From the NCBI RefSeq assembly GCF_038397775.1, contig NZ_CP151650.1, positions 5,704,001 to 5,768,000 of the forward strand: 64,000 nt of DNA, in the 5' to 3' direction. Both the position numbers and the translations under genes were made by a program. Numbering within the stretch: the stretch's first letter is position 1; each line of letters starts with the position of its first letter. The notes beneath the pieces were generated by a model. That model was given only the letters and a program-made list of their open reading frames with translations. It was not told where the DNA came from and searched no databases. Positions 25,727 through 34,237 of this stretch are shown here, in pieces. The DNA is from Pseudomonas sp. RC10. Its GTDB lineage: Bacteria > Pseudomonadota > Gammaproteobacteria > Pseudomonadales > Pseudomonadaceae.

Positions 25727-27979
25727 TCAGAAGTGGAAGTTGGCGCTCATCAGTGCTGTACGACCCGCCGCCATGTGCGCGTAGTGCGTCGTGAACACCT
25801 GATCGTAGTAACGCTTGTCCGTCAGGTTCTGCACGTTCAGCTGCAGATCAACGTTCTTGGTCAGGGCGTAAGTCGCCATGGCGTCGTAGCGCCAGTAGGA
25901 CGGAACCTCGACCGAATTGGCTTCGTTGCCAAAGCGCGAATCCACGAAGGTCGCACCCGCGCCGACGGTCAGCTTCGGAACCAGTTCATACGTGGACCAG
26001 AAGTTGAAGTTGTTACGCGGCGTGCTCGGCATGTGATTGCCTTCGTCAGCCTTGTTGGTGGCCTTGACGATTTCGCTCTCCATATAGGTGTAACCGCCAT
26101 AGACCTTCCATTTGCGGGTGATGTTGCCCGCGTAGGTCAGCTCAAGGCCATCGACACGTTGCTCACCATCGAGCACCTGGAAAGTAGCGTTGTCAGGATC
26201 GGTGATTCGGGCGTTGGTTTTCTCGGTGCGAAACAACGCGGCGGTCAGCGACAGGTTGTCGTCGAAGAAGTCCCACTTGGTGCCGATCTCGTAGTTGCGG
26301 TTCTTTTCCGGATCGAGATCAGTGTTGTTGGCAGCGAGTTCCAGACCGCCGTTACCGCTGGTTTCACCCGACGGGTTGCTGGAGGTCGACCAGGCGGCGT
26401 AGACGCTGCCGTTCGGCAACGGCTTGTACGTCAGGCCGACCTGGTAGTTCCAGAGCTGGCTGGTGTTTTCGCGCTTGAACGTCCCGGCCACCGTGCCACG
26501 GCCACCGGTGCTGTAGCCACTGGACTTGACCTCATAGTCGTCGTAGCGCAGCCCAAGGTTCAGCGACCATTGATCGTTGAATTTCAGCGTATCGAACACA
26601 TAAGCGGCGCTGGTCTTGGTGTCTGTGTCGGTGAACGCCTGGCTGTCGGTAATGGTGCCGTTCCACGCGTCCTTAGGGCTTGGGTCATACAGGCTGGTGC
26701 AGTCGCCAGACCTCAACAACGCCGCATTGCACGTCGATCCGATAGTGCCTCCCGTCGCGCTCAATACGTTATACGCGCGGTTGTGGGTGTCCTGGTACGA
26801 GAACTCAACGCCTGTCACCAAACTGTGCTCAACAAAGCCTGTGTTGAATTTCGCTTGCAGGTCGGTCTGGTTGACGAAGCCACTGGACGTCGAATTACGG
26901 CTCTTCGCCGAGCGCGACACCAGGCCATTGGCGACGTTGCCGCGGCTGTCATCGGGGTTGGTGACGATGTAGTCCAGCGTCGAACGCGACATCCGGAAGC
27001 TGTTGGAGAGGGTCAGGTTGTCGTTCAGGTCATGCTCGACCCGGAACGTACCGCTGTCATTGACGCTCTTGCGGTAATCGCGCCCGGTGAGGCCGTAGAA
27101 ATTGTTCTCGTTGACGTGCGCCGGCTTGTCGACGACGTACTTGCTGCGCCCAGTCGTGCTGGTCAACGGGATGCCGTAGTCAGGCATGTCGTCGGTGGAC
27201 AAGTGGTAGTAGTCAACCTTGACGCGCGTATCAGTGCCCAGGCCGAACGCGAAGGACGGCGCGAACCCCCAGCGGCTGACATCGACGTCGTTACGGCCAG
27301 CGACATTGGCGTCATGCTTCATGAGGTTCAGGCGTACCGCCGAGGTGTCGGTCATCTGCTGGTTGACGTCCAGCGTGTAGCGTTGGGTCTGATCCGAGCC
27401 AAAGGTGTAGCCGCCGTTGTAGGCATTGCCCAGATGCGCACCTTTGGTGACCAGGTTCAGGCTGCCGCCCGTGGAACCTGCACCCGTGAACGCAGAGCCC
27501 GGCCCCTTGCTGATCTCGACGGATTCGACGTTGAAGATCTCGCGGCTTTGGGCCGCCACGTCGCGCATTCCGTCGATGAACACATCACTCTCAGCGTTGA
27601 AACCGCGAATGATCGGGCGGTCGGCGTTCGGGTTGCCGCCTTCGCCGGCGCCGAACGTAATGCCAGGGGTGGTGCGCAGGGCGTCCGCCAGGCTGGTGGC
27701 GGCGGTGTCGCGAATCACTTGCTGCGGGATGACCGTGACGCTCTTTGGCGTGTCGCGCAAAGGCGCGGTGTACTTCTTGGACGTCGACTCCTCGGTCTTG
27801 TACGCCGTGTCGACCGCCTCGCCATCGATCGTAGTGGCACCCAGATTCAGCGCTTTATCCGAAGTGGCTTCAGCAGCGTGTACCCAATGACTGGCAGACA
27901 TGGCAGCGATAGCGACGCCCACAGCGCCTGCGATTGAGCGCTGCGAATGTGCGGATGACGGTTGTGATTGGCGCGACAT
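25727..27979 (-). CDS. piuA: TonB-dependent catecholate-type siderophore receptor (PiuA/Fiu)
   Basis: A 750-aa outer-membrane receptor that imports ferric catecholate-type complexes using TonB energy. The signal peptide ends near HAAEA (about residue 36). The plug domain (about 70-180) has TPKSVTVIPQQVIRDTAATS, ADRPIIRGFNAESDVFIDGMRD and VEISKGPGSAFTGAGSTGG. A 22-strand barrel follows, ending in MSANFHF with the terminal aromatic Phe needed for insertion. It is divergent from piuC with candidate Fur sites between them, as in PA4514-PA4515. In P. aeruginosa this receptor also admits siderophore-mimicking compounds. Confidence 0.92.
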   Translation of the reverse strand: MSRQSQPSSAHSQRSIAGAVGVAIAAMSASHWVHAAEATSDKALNLGATTIDGEAVDTAYKTEESTSKKYTAPLRDTPKSVTVIPQQVIRDTAATSLADALRTTPGITFGAGEGGNPNADRPIIRGFNAESDVFIDGMRDVAAQSREIFNVESVEISKGPGSAFTGAGSTGGSLNLVTKGAHLGNAYNGGYTFGSDQTQRYTLDVNQQMTDTSAVRLNLMKHDANVAGRNDVDVSRWGFAPSFAFGLGTDTRVKVDYYHLSTDDMPDYGIPLTSTTGRSKYVVDKPAHVNENNFYGLTGRDYRKSVNDSGTFRVEHDLNDNLTLSNSFRMSRSTLDYIVTNPDDSRGNVANGLVSRSAKSRNSTSSGFVNQTDLQAKFNTGFVEHSLVTGVEFSYQDTHNRAYNVLSATGGTIGSTCNAALLRSGDCTSLYDPSPKDAWNGTITDSQAFTDTDTKTSAAYVFDTLKFNDQWSLNLGLRYDDYEVKSSGYSTGGRGTVAGTFKRENTSQLWNYQVGLTYKPLPNGSVYAAWSTSSNPSGETSGNGGLELAANNTDLDPEKNRNYEIGTKWDFFDDNLSLTAALFRTEKTNARITDPDNATFQVLDGEQRVDGLELTYAGNITRKWKVYGGYTYMESEIVKATNKADEGNHMPSTPRNNFNFWSTYELVPKLTVGAGATFVDSRFGNEANSVEVPSYWRYDAMATYALTKNVDLQLNVQNLTDKRYYDQVFTTHYAHMAAGRTALMSANFHF

Positions 27980-28019
27980 TTTCCTTCCCCAAGGAATGTT
28001 GAGGTCGCGGAATATAGTT

Positions 28020-28038
28020 GGGAATCATTTGTATTCGC
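28020..28038. promoter_or_regulatory. Candidate Fur box for piuA
   Basis: GGGAATCATTTGTATTCGC lies 41 bp upstream of piuA and matches the GATAATGATTATCATTATC-type Fur consensus loosely, keeping the AATCATTT core and dyad GAAT/ATTC. Iron repression is expected for this receptor. The match is by eye. Confidence 0.5.
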
Positions 28039-28125
28039 ATAAAACTTACAATCTTTACAATTTAGCTTTACGGATTTTCGTCGCTCATTCGTCTACAGGG
28101 GCTCGCAGGGTTTTACACGACCAAT

Positions 28126-28143
28126 AAGAATCACTACCATTCG
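28126..28143. promoter_or_regulatory. Candidate Fur box for piuC
   Basis: AAGAATCACTACCATTCG, with dyad GAAT/ATTC, lies 30 bp before the piuC start. It is a degenerate Fur-like site; assignment is tentative. Confidence 0.4.
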
Positions 28144-28172
28144 TTACCTTTTTGCACCTGAGCGCTTTGGCC

Positions 28173-28853
28173 ATGCTTCTACACATTCCCGCCCTGTTCA
28201 CCCGCGAGGAAGTGCTGCGCATCCGCGAAGCCCTGGAGCAGACCGAATGGGCGGACGGCAAGATCACGGCAGGTCACCAGTCGGCCAAGGCCAAACACAA
28301 TCTGCAACTGCCCGAAGGTCATCCGCTGGCCAAGGAAATCGGCGCCGCGATGCTTGAGCGGCTGTGGCAGAACCCGCTGTTCATGTCCGCCGCCCTGCCC
28401 CATAAAGTGTTTCCCCCATTGGTGAATTGCTACACCGGCGGCGGCAGTTTTGATTTCCACATCGACAATTCCGTGCGTCAGGCCAAGGGCAGCATCGAGC
28501 GCGTGCGCACTGATCTGTCGTCGACGCTGTTCTTCAGCGACCCGGACGACTATGACGGCGGCGAACTGGTGATTCAGGACACGTTCGGCACCCGCTCGGT
28601 CAAACTGCCTGCGGGCGACATGCTGCTCTACCCCGCCACCAGCCTGCACAAAGTCAACGCCGTGACACGGGGCGCTCGCTACGCATCGTTTTTCTGGACC
28701 CAAAGCCTGGTGCGCGACGACGGTCATCGCACGTTGTTGTTCGAAATGGACACGGCCATTCAACAGCTCAGCCGTGACGTGCCCGATCACCCGTCATTGA
28801 TTCAACTCACAGGCACTTACCACAACCTGCTGCGCCAATGGGTCGAGGTCTGA
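28173..28853 (+). CDS. piuC: PKHD-type Fe(II)/2-oxoglutarate hydroxylase PiuC
   Basis: A cytosolic 2-oxoglutarate-dependent hydroxylase of 226 aa, co-regulated with siderophore receptors; its substrate is not established. The Fe(II) triad is H96 and D98 (FDFHIDN) with H159 (SLHKVN), and a 2-oxoglutarate-binding Arg follows in [11 protein letters not shown]. These are the positions typical of the PiuC/YbiX family. The start MLLHIPALF at 28173 is the first ATG and matches relatives. The Sel1 gene follows by 3 bp, so the two are coupled. It matches PA4515. Confidence 0.93.
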   Translation: MLLHIPALFTREEVLRIREALEQTEWADGKITAGHQSAKAKHNLQLPEGHPLAKEIGAAMLERLWQNPLFMSAALPHKVFPPLVNCYTGGGSFDFHIDNSVRQAKGSIERVRTDLSSTLFFSDPDDYDGGELVIQDTFGTRSVKLPAGDMLLYPATSLHKVNAVTRGARYASFFWTQSLVRDDGHRTLLFEMDTAIQQLSRDVPDHPSLIQLTGTYHNLLRQWVEV

Positions 28854-28856
28854 CTC

Positions 28857-29648
28857 ATGAGCTGGACACTGCGACGGGAAGACGTGCTGAGCGGCCAACA
28901 ACTGCGTGACATGCTTCAGGAAAACCCTGCAAGCGCAGCGCGGGCAATCCTGATTGCGGCGCAGGAGAACATGGTCGATGCCCAAGCGCTACTAGGCCAG
29001 ATCCTGCTCGACGGCACCGGCATCGAACAGGACGCGGCACTGGCCCTGACCTGGTTTCAGATTGCCTCGCGTAACGGTCACGCGATGGCCACCAACATGG
29101 CTGGGCGTTGCCACGAGCACGGGTGGGGCTGCGAACCCGATGCCACCAAGGCTGCCGAGTATTACCGGCAAGCCGCAGAAGTCGAACTGGATTGGGGCTT
29201 TTATAACTACGGCAACCTGCTGGCAACCGGCCGGGGCGTCAACAAAGATCAGGCCCGCGCGCTGGCGTGTTACCGCAAGGCTGCGCACATGGGTCACGCC
29301 AAATCAATGAACCTGCTGGGCCGCTATCTCGAAGAAGGCGTGAGTTGTGAACAGGACGTGCAGGCCGCGCACGACTGGTATCGCCGCTCGGCAGAGGCTG
29401 GTGATTTTCGCGGGCAGTTCAGCCATGCCGCCGTGCTGGCCGATCATGGGCGAATCGAAGAAGCGGTCGTTTGGCTAAGAACAGCCCTTCAAATAGGCAA
29501 CCTCAACTACTTGCGCGTGAGCCGCAAGACGCTGCTGCAAGCGAGGCACCCGGAGGTTCGCGCCTTGGCACTGGATTACCATCAACGTGCGGCAGAGATG
29601 GGCAATCGGGAAGACGCTGCGGAATATCGTGCACTTTTAAACGATTAA
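28857..29648 (+). CDS. Sel1-like repeat protein
   Basis: A 263-aa protein of tandem Sel1 (TPR-like) helical repeats: ALLGQILLDGTGIEQDAALALTWF-type, MATNMAGRCHEHGWG, FYNYGNLLATGRGVN and SMNLLGRYLEEGV, each about 36 residues (residues 38-200). Such solenoids mediate protein contacts. It has no signal peptide and lies 3 bp after piuC, in the place of PA4516, so it probably supports the iron-uptake operon. The exact role is unknown. Confidence 0.85.
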   Translation: MSWTLRREDVLSGQQLRDMLQENPASAARAILIAAQENMVDAQALLGQILLDGTGIEQDAALALTWFQIASRNGHAMATNMAGRCHEHGWGCEPDATKAAEYYRQAAEVELDWGFYNYGNLLATGRGVNKDQARALACYRKAAHMGHAKSMNLLGRYLEEGVSCEQDVQAAHDWYRRSAEAGDFRGQFSHAAVLADHGRIEEAVVWLRTALQIGNLNYLRVSRKTLLQARHPEVRALALDYHQRAAEMGNREDAAEYRALLND

Positions 29649-29854
29649 GGGGCGAAATGTGTAACTCGCTTTGCCTGAATGAAATTTCAAAACACCTGCA
29701 AGCACATCTTCCCCCCCTGATTTAATTGAGCGAACTCGACTCTCTCTTTCACAAGCCTGAATTATCCTACAGGCACAGACTATTTTTCCGCTTTGACCTC
29801 TTCAAAAGCACAACTTACTCTCCTTCTCGTGCAGACACATTCAACACTCTGCAT

Positions 29855-29876
29855 CTGAAGTATTTATTAACTTCAG
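29855..29876 (+). promoter_or_regulatory. Stem-loop in the xaxA1 leader
   Basis: A perfect 7-bp inverted repeat CTGAAGT / ACTTCAG around an A+T loop, 34 bp before xaxA1. The 262-bp leader from 29649 is noticeably A+T-rich and pyrimidine-rich and holds no gene. Confidence 0.45.
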
Positions 29877-29890
29877 AAATGTAACGCGAC

Positions 29891-29910
29891 ATCATTAAAG
29901 GACTAATGAT
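29891..29910 (+). promoter_or_regulatory. Rsm-type hairpin enclosing the xaxA1 ribosome binding site
   Basis: ATCATTA and TAATGAT form a perfect 7-bp stem around the hexaloop AAGGAC (29898-29903), an ANGGAN loop as bound by RsmA/RsmE. The hairpin abuts the ATG at 29911 and holds the only Shine-Dalgarno, so a bound Rsm protein would block translation. Structure seen; binding inferred. Confidence 0.7.
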
Positions 29911-31098
29911 ATGTCTCAATTCACAGCAAACCTTGCGACCGACGCGGCGAACGATCCTGCGAGACTGTTTGGCTCATCGGTAGCGACCCCGCAAGACGAT
30001 GCCCGAGACACCGGGCTGATCCTGACCAAAGAGCAGGTCAAAAACCTCAAGAAATACGAGATTGCCGGCCTGGCACTCCCCACCGTTCTGAAAGACGTCA
30101 TTGCCTATCTGGGTTACGAAAGGGGCGCGGGCCGTGGCCTGGAGGCTGCTGACTTTCAGCATACGTTCACACTCATCAACGGCCACGCCCGACTGTGGAA
30201 TCCTCTGCGCACAGACCTGCTGACCGTTAACACCAAACTCGTGGTGTTCGCCGGCTCCATCCAGGTCTATGGCGCAAGCATGCAAGAGGTCTTCGACGAC
30301 ATAAAGACACTGGGTCTGATCGAAAAATACAACATCAAGACACTTGAAGACCTGCGCAAAGTCGAACTTCAGCTGGGCAAAAAATTCCCGGGCATTGAGG
30401 CCGAAGATCGCAATGACCTGGGTTATTACCTGGACCAGATTCTCAATAAAGTAAAAGAGCAGGAAACGGAAGCCCTTCGTATCAAACAGCGTCTTGACGC
30501 GTTTGGCAGACAATTGTCTGAACAAGTAGGCCCGGCCATCGAGTTCAAGCTGTCACTCATTGACAACAACAAGCTGGGTAGCGAAATCAAAGCACTGCAA
30601 GTAAAAATCGATAACCGCGCACTGGCCATCGAAGAGAAAAACAAAGAATACAAAGAACTGGTCAAGCAGGCGATCGGTGCCGTCGCGGGCAATCTGGTCA
30701 TGATGATTTACTCCAGTGTTCAAGCCGAAAAGATCCGAAAAGAACGCAATAAGTTGACCGAAGAGCAGGAAAAGGACATCGCGCTGATGGCGCAAAAGAA
30801 CCGGATCCTGGCGTCGCTTGGCCGGGTTCGGATGGACTTTCAGAACCTTGACCTCATCGTGATTGACGCTGACATCGCCACCAAGAACCTGATCAGTGTC
30901 TGGAACTCGCTGGGCACATTCATCGCCAGTTCCGCAGCCGAAGTCAAAGGCATCAACGACGCGCTGTCCATGCGCCGGTTCAGAAATCAATTCAACCTGG
31001 TGGTTAAACCGTGGGAAACCATCGAGGTGGACGCCAAAAAATTAGAACGCGTGTTTGCTGAAGCAGATCGCGAATTCAAAGAAGATTACGGAGTTTAA
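29911..31098 (+). CDS. xaxA: Alpha-xenorhabdolysin (Xax) binary cytotoxin subunit A
   Basis: A 395-aa alpha-helical pore-forming toxin component. In Xenorhabdus, XaxA and XaxB assemble into a heteromeric pore that kills insect and mammalian cells. The family start block GLILTKEQVKNLKKYEIAGLALPTVL lies at residues 35-60. Long amphipathic helices follow (about 100-250), with a hydrophobic stretch AIGAVAGNLVMMIYSSV at 254-270 and a C-terminal helical bundle ending FKEDYGV. There is no signal peptide, as usual for this family. The xaxB-type gene follows after 3 bp. The family call rests on sequence pattern, size, pairing and order. Confidence 0.85.
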   Translation: MSQFTANLATDAANDPARLFGSSVATPQDDARDTGLILTKEQVKNLKKYEIAGLALPTVLKDVIAYLGYERGAGRGLEAADFQHTFTLINGHARLWNPLRTDLLTVNTKLVVFAGSIQVYGASMQEVFDDIKTLGLIEKYNIKTLEDLRKVELQLGKKFPGIEAEDRNDLGYYLDQILNKVKEQETEALRIKQRLDAFGRQLSEQVGPAIEFKLSLIDNNKLGSEIKALQVKIDNRALAIEEKNKEYKELVKQAIGAVAGNLVMMIYSSVQAEKIRKERNKLTEEQEKDIALMAQKNRILASLGRVRMDFQNLDLIVIDADIATKNLISVWNSLGTFIASSAAEVKGINDALSMRRFRNQFNLVVKPWETIEVDAKKLERVFAEADREFKEDYGV

Positions 31099-31101
31099 AC
31101 C

Positions 31102-32100
31102 ATGAGCACTATTGCCCGATTCCCGACCCGCGCCGATTACCCCGAATTAGACATCCACGCGCTGCAACAGGCGAAGACCCAAGCATCGAACGCCACCATC
31201 GAGGTGAAGCGGCTTTTCATTCAGACGCAGTACTTGCCCTCATTGCATGGACGAATCTGTGATCTGGATCGTTCGCTACGTAACGCACATTCCAAGCTTC
31301 GCGACATCGCCCAATCAATGGATATCCTGTTAGGCATCAACGTTGGCACACTCCGCGAACTTCATGAGGAATTCCAGAGCGCCCCGGAGTCCGATAAGGA
31401 AGAAATCATTGAGGACATCGTTCATCGAGTTGAAACCATCCTGGGTGTCGTCGGCAAGAAAGAGATGACGCTCAGCAATCTGATGACCGCCCTCGCAAGT
31501 CCCATTGACCGCGCCACCACCCAGTCGTACGTCAAGCAACTCGAAGACGATCAAGCGCGTTTGCCGTCGGAAGTGCTGGAAATCAAGGAACGCCAGACTG
31601 CGCTGGAAGAAAAGCGAAAAGCGCTGACAGACGCAATGGCGGTGATCGAAGCCAAGGGTTTCAGCGCATTGGCGAAAGACACAGCGTTGACCGCGCAGGA
31701 GCTGGTGAAACTGGGCATGACACCACCGCAACTGATTGCCGTGGAAGGCGCCATCGAACTGGTGCAACAGATCCTGGAAAAAGCCGAAGGCCTGATCAAC
31801 TACCTCGGCATGGTCGAAGCCCGCAACGCGCTGCGTAAGCAGATCGATGCGCTGATCGCCAGCACGCAGGAAAAGGCCCATGAACTGCGTCTGGTCACGT
31901 CCAAAAAAGAGCTGATCGTCGCATGCCATGATTTCGACGATCACCGCGCGCAGTACATCGCCGAGTTCGAAAAAATCGTTGCAGCCAAGCGCTCTTTCCT
32001 GAGCACGCACAGCGCTGTCAATGCTGAGAATCAGGACACTATCGCTCAACTCATCGTGGACGCGCTGGCACTGGCGAAACATCTGAAAGTGATCCCCTGA
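31102..32100 (+). CDS. xaxB: Alpha-xenorhabdolysin (Xax) binary cytotoxin subunit B
   Basis: A 332-aa helical protein in the XaxB position, 3 bp after xaxA and of the usual family size. It begins FPTRADYPELDIHALQQAKTQ and continues with long heptad-rich helices (about 60-200) and a moderately hydrophobic amphipathic section IAVEGAIELVQQILEKAEGLINYLGMV near 215-240. XaxB is the subunit reported to line the membrane pore. No signal peptide is seen. A terminator hairpin follows at 32129, closing the first toxin unit. Confidence 0.8.
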   Translation: MSTIARFPTRADYPELDIHALQQAKTQASNATIEVKRLFIQTQYLPSLHGRICDLDRSLRNAHSKLRDIAQSMDILLGINVGTLRELHEEFQSAPESDKEEIIEDIVHRVETILGVVGKKEMTLSNLMTALASPIDRATTQSYVKQLEDDQARLPSEVLEIKERQTALEEKRKALTDAMAVIEAKGFSALAKDTALTAQELVKLGMTPPQLIAVEGAIELVQQILEKAEGLINYLGMVEARNALRKQIDALIASTQEKAHELRLVTSKKELIVACHDFDDHRAQYIAEFEKIVAAKRSFLSTHSAVNAENQDTIAQLIVDALALAKHLKVIP

Positions 32101-32128
32101 CATTCATCTTCAGCGCTGAACAGCGCCG

Positions 32129-32164
32129 GCCGGGAAGAGCGAAGCCTGTTCGTCCCGGCTTCTT
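32129..32164 (+). terminator. Intrinsic terminator after xaxB1
   Basis: GCCGGGA pairs with TCCCGGC, with an inner CGAA/TTCG pair, followed by TTCTT. It separates the first toxin pair from the second. Confidence 0.7.
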
Positions 32165-32229
32165 ACCTGAGGCCGCTGGACTCACACCAGCTCTGCCTCT
32201 CTCGCACTTCCTCTCATGACAGGATCAAC

Positions 32230-33378
32230 ATGATGAACCCTTCCAATGGACTGGATGACGCACCCCTTCGCACTGAGAAACTTGATCGGGCGCAACGCCT
32301 GCCTGGCACATTGATCGCTGCGGCGGCGGGCACGGATAAAGAAGCCGTTCGCGCGCCCGGCCTCATTCTGACGAAAGAACAATTGATCAATTTGAAGCGC
32401 TATGAAACCTATGGCCTCGCGCTGCCGACGACGCTTAAAGAGGTTGTCGGGTATCTCGGTTACGAAAAAGGTGCTGGCCCTAATCTCGAAGCCAAGGATT
32501 TTCAGGCAAGTTTCAGCCGCATTCATCGTCATGCATCACAATGGAATCCGCTTCGCACCGACCTCATGAACGTCGGCAGTGAGTTGTGGGTATTCGCCGA
32601 TCAGATGCAGGTGTATGGAAAAGCGGCCCAACAGCTTTACGACGAGATCAAGGCCAAGCCTGCCGAAGCATTGGCTCCGGAAGATCACGCGGATTTCCTG
32701 CATTACGTTCAAGAGGTGGCTACCCTCGTCCTGCACCGCCAGGATGCGACAGCGGCACTCAAACGTCGCCTCGATACTTTCTCCGATCAATTGTCGGCAG
32801 ACGTGATACGTGATTTGACGGGCAAGTTAAAAAGCATCGACACCCACTCTATGCCTCAGGACATTCGGGACCTGAACAACGCTATCAATCGGCGGGCCAC
32901 GGACATCGAGGAGAAGCAGCGGGAATACCAGACCTTGGTCAAGAAATCGGTTGGCGCAAGTTTTGCGCTGGTTGGCCTGGGCATCTACTACGGCATCGAT
33001 GCCGACAAGGTGCGCAAACAGATCAATGCGCTGCGCCTGCAACAAGAGAAAAGCATCGATCTGTTGTCGCAGAAAAACACTATTCACGCCTCATTGCAGC
33101 GGGTACGCAATGATGTGCAGGACCTCAATCTGGTCATTGGCGACGCCTACACTGCGACCACGAACTTGGCGGTCGTATGGGTGGCCCTGGACACGTACCT
33201 GAAACATTCGGTTCAAGAGGCAGGCAAGATCGATAGCACGCTGGCTCTTCGTCGTTTGCTGAACGCTTTCAAACAGGTCGCCAAGCCCTGGGAGCAAATC
33301 AAAATCCAAGCGGACCTGTTGCTCAAGGTGTTCAAAGACGCCGACCGTGAGTTCCGCAGAGATTACGGGCATCAATGA
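32230..33378 (+). CDS. Second XaxA-type toxin subunit (paralogue)
   Basis: A 382-aa paralogue of the xaxA gene upstream. The N-terminal block is plainly shared (GLILTKEQLINLKRYE, ALPTTLKEVVGYLGYEKGAG, QWNPLRTDLMNVGSEL), as are the hydrophobic segment VGASFALVGLGIYYGID near 241-257 and the C-terminal FKDADREFRRDYG. The middle has diverged strongly. It starts a second two-gene unit after the terminator at 32129, with CAGGAT 7 bp upstream of tandem ATGs. Its partner gene is not an obvious XaxB, so it may act with the first pair or with a different partner. Confidence 0.78.
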   Translation: MMNPSNGLDDAPLRTEKLDRAQRLPGTLIAAAAGTDKEAVRAPGLILTKEQLINLKRYETYGLALPTTLKEVVGYLGYEKGAGPNLEAKDFQASFSRIHRHASQWNPLRTDLMNVGSELWVFADQMQVYGKAAQQLYDEIKAKPAEALAPEDHADFLHYVQEVATLVLHRQDATAALKRRLDTFSDQLSADVIRDLTGKLKSIDTHSMPQDIRDLNNAINRRATDIEEKQREYQTLVKKSVGASFALVGLGIYYGIDADKVRKQINALRLQQEKSIDLLSQKNTIHASLQRVRNDVQDLNLVIGDAYTATTNLAVVWVALDTYLKHSVQEAGKIDSTLALRRLLNAFKQVAKPWEQIKIQADLLLKVFKDADREFRRDYGHQ

Positions 33379-33388
33379 CCATCTGTAA

Positions 33389-33402
33389 CGCCAAGGAGGG
33401 CG
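33389..33402 (+). promoter_or_regulatory. Rsm-type hairpin at the ribosome binding site of the next gene
   Basis: CGCC and GGCG pair around hexaloop AAGGAG (33393-33398), again fitting ANGGAN, 4 bp before the ATG at 33407. The stem is only 4 bp but fully GC. Confidence 0.5.
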
Positions 33403-33406
33403 CACT

Positions 33407-34183
33407 ATGACAACCCATCTCATCGATTCCGAAGACGTCGCTTATCTTGGATTCAACATCGGCTATCTCGATAAGCTTCCTCAGTACATCGAAGCCTTCA
33501 AGATCAAACTCGACCTGGTGCCACAGGCCGAGTACGGCAAATACAAAGAGCCCGCGATGGATCAGACCGTTGCGACGGCGCGGCAGGGCGCTCCGCTCTG
33601 GCGCAACAGTGCGACGCAGATTCGCGCGATCCACCAGGACACCAAGAAGACACTGAACGAGGTGATGTCCCTGTTGGACAGCAACCCGTTCGACAGCCGG
33701 ATCAGGCAAATCACGCAGGACCTGTCACGTCACGAAGAGGCATTCAGACGACAACAGGCAGAATGCGAGCGCATCATCGTTTGCGCCAAACAGACCATTC
33801 CTCGGTTCATGGACTTCATGAACATGAGGACGTACGAATACGCGAAACGAAAAGGGCTGCTGATCAAAGGAGCCTCCAAAACACTTCCGGAGACACTCAA
33901 CAGCGCGCTAAGAGATGAGAGCCGTCTGGCCTCGGCAAGAAGCAGCCTTGAATGGCATCGACGCGCCTACAACACGACGATTCTCTCGGCAGGCAATATG
34001 GGCGCTTATTGCTCACGCCTGTCTGGCCTTCTGAACGCCACGGTTCGGGAAGTCCAGGGTTTGAAGGCGAATCAGTCGCCTCGGCGTATGAAGGTGTCCT
34101 GTCAATCGGCTGCCAGTTCTGCCCGTGAGGCGCAACGTCTGGTGGACTACACGTTCGCCCATATCCTGCGATTCAGTTTTTGA
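33407..34183 (+). CDS. Unrecognised helical protein in the xaxB position of the second toxin unit
   Basis: 258 aa, predominantly charged and helix-forming, with no signal peptide or membrane segment. I do not recognise a family. It lies 28 bp after the second xaxA with a very strong AAGGAGG site, so it is co-expressed with that toxin subunit. It is about 75 residues shorter than the first XaxB, and I see no convincing shared motif; the N-terminal YLGFNIGYLDKLPQYIEAF and the Lys-Ala-Ser-rich middle are its own. Options are a highly diverged XaxB, a different pore partner, or an immunity/chaperone protein. An intrinsic terminator follows. Confidence 0.6.
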   Translation: MTTHLIDSEDVAYLGFNIGYLDKLPQYIEAFKIKLDLVPQAEYGKYKEPAMDQTVATARQGAPLWRNSATQIRAIHQDTKKTLNEVMSLLDSNPFDSRIRQITQDLSRHEEAFRRQQAECERIIVCAKQTIPRFMDFMNMRTYEYAKRKGLLIKGASKTLPETLNSALRDESRLASARSSLEWHRRAYNTTILSAGNMGAYCSRLSGLLNATVREVQGLKANQSPRRMKVSCQSAASSAREAQRLVDYTFAHILRFSF

Positions 34184-34188
34184 AATGC

Positions 34189-34222
34189 AAAAAAAACGGC
34201 ATCTCAATGGATGCCGTTTTCT
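34189..34222. terminator. Bidirectional terminator between the toxin island and speC
   Basis: AAAACGGCATC pairs with GATGCCGTTTT around a short loop, with A-run and T-run flanks that serve both converging genes. Confidence 0.9.
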
Positions 34223-34237
34223 TATGAGCGCTGACGC

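Noticed and set aside
25655..27937. 760-codon plus-strand frame opposite piuA
   Set aside because: Same cause. The minus-strand frame has a signal peptide, plug and barrel; the plus-strand product has no recognisable pattern.
32205..32232. Rsm-type hairpin before the second xaxA
   Set aside because: TGA-CAGGA-TCA gives only a 3-bp stem with a 5-nt loop, too weak to claim.
33407..34183. Immunity protein for the toxin island
   Set aside because: Xax-type toxins act on eukaryotic cells and are not known to need immunity proteins; position and size fit a toxin partner at least as well, so no function is assigned.
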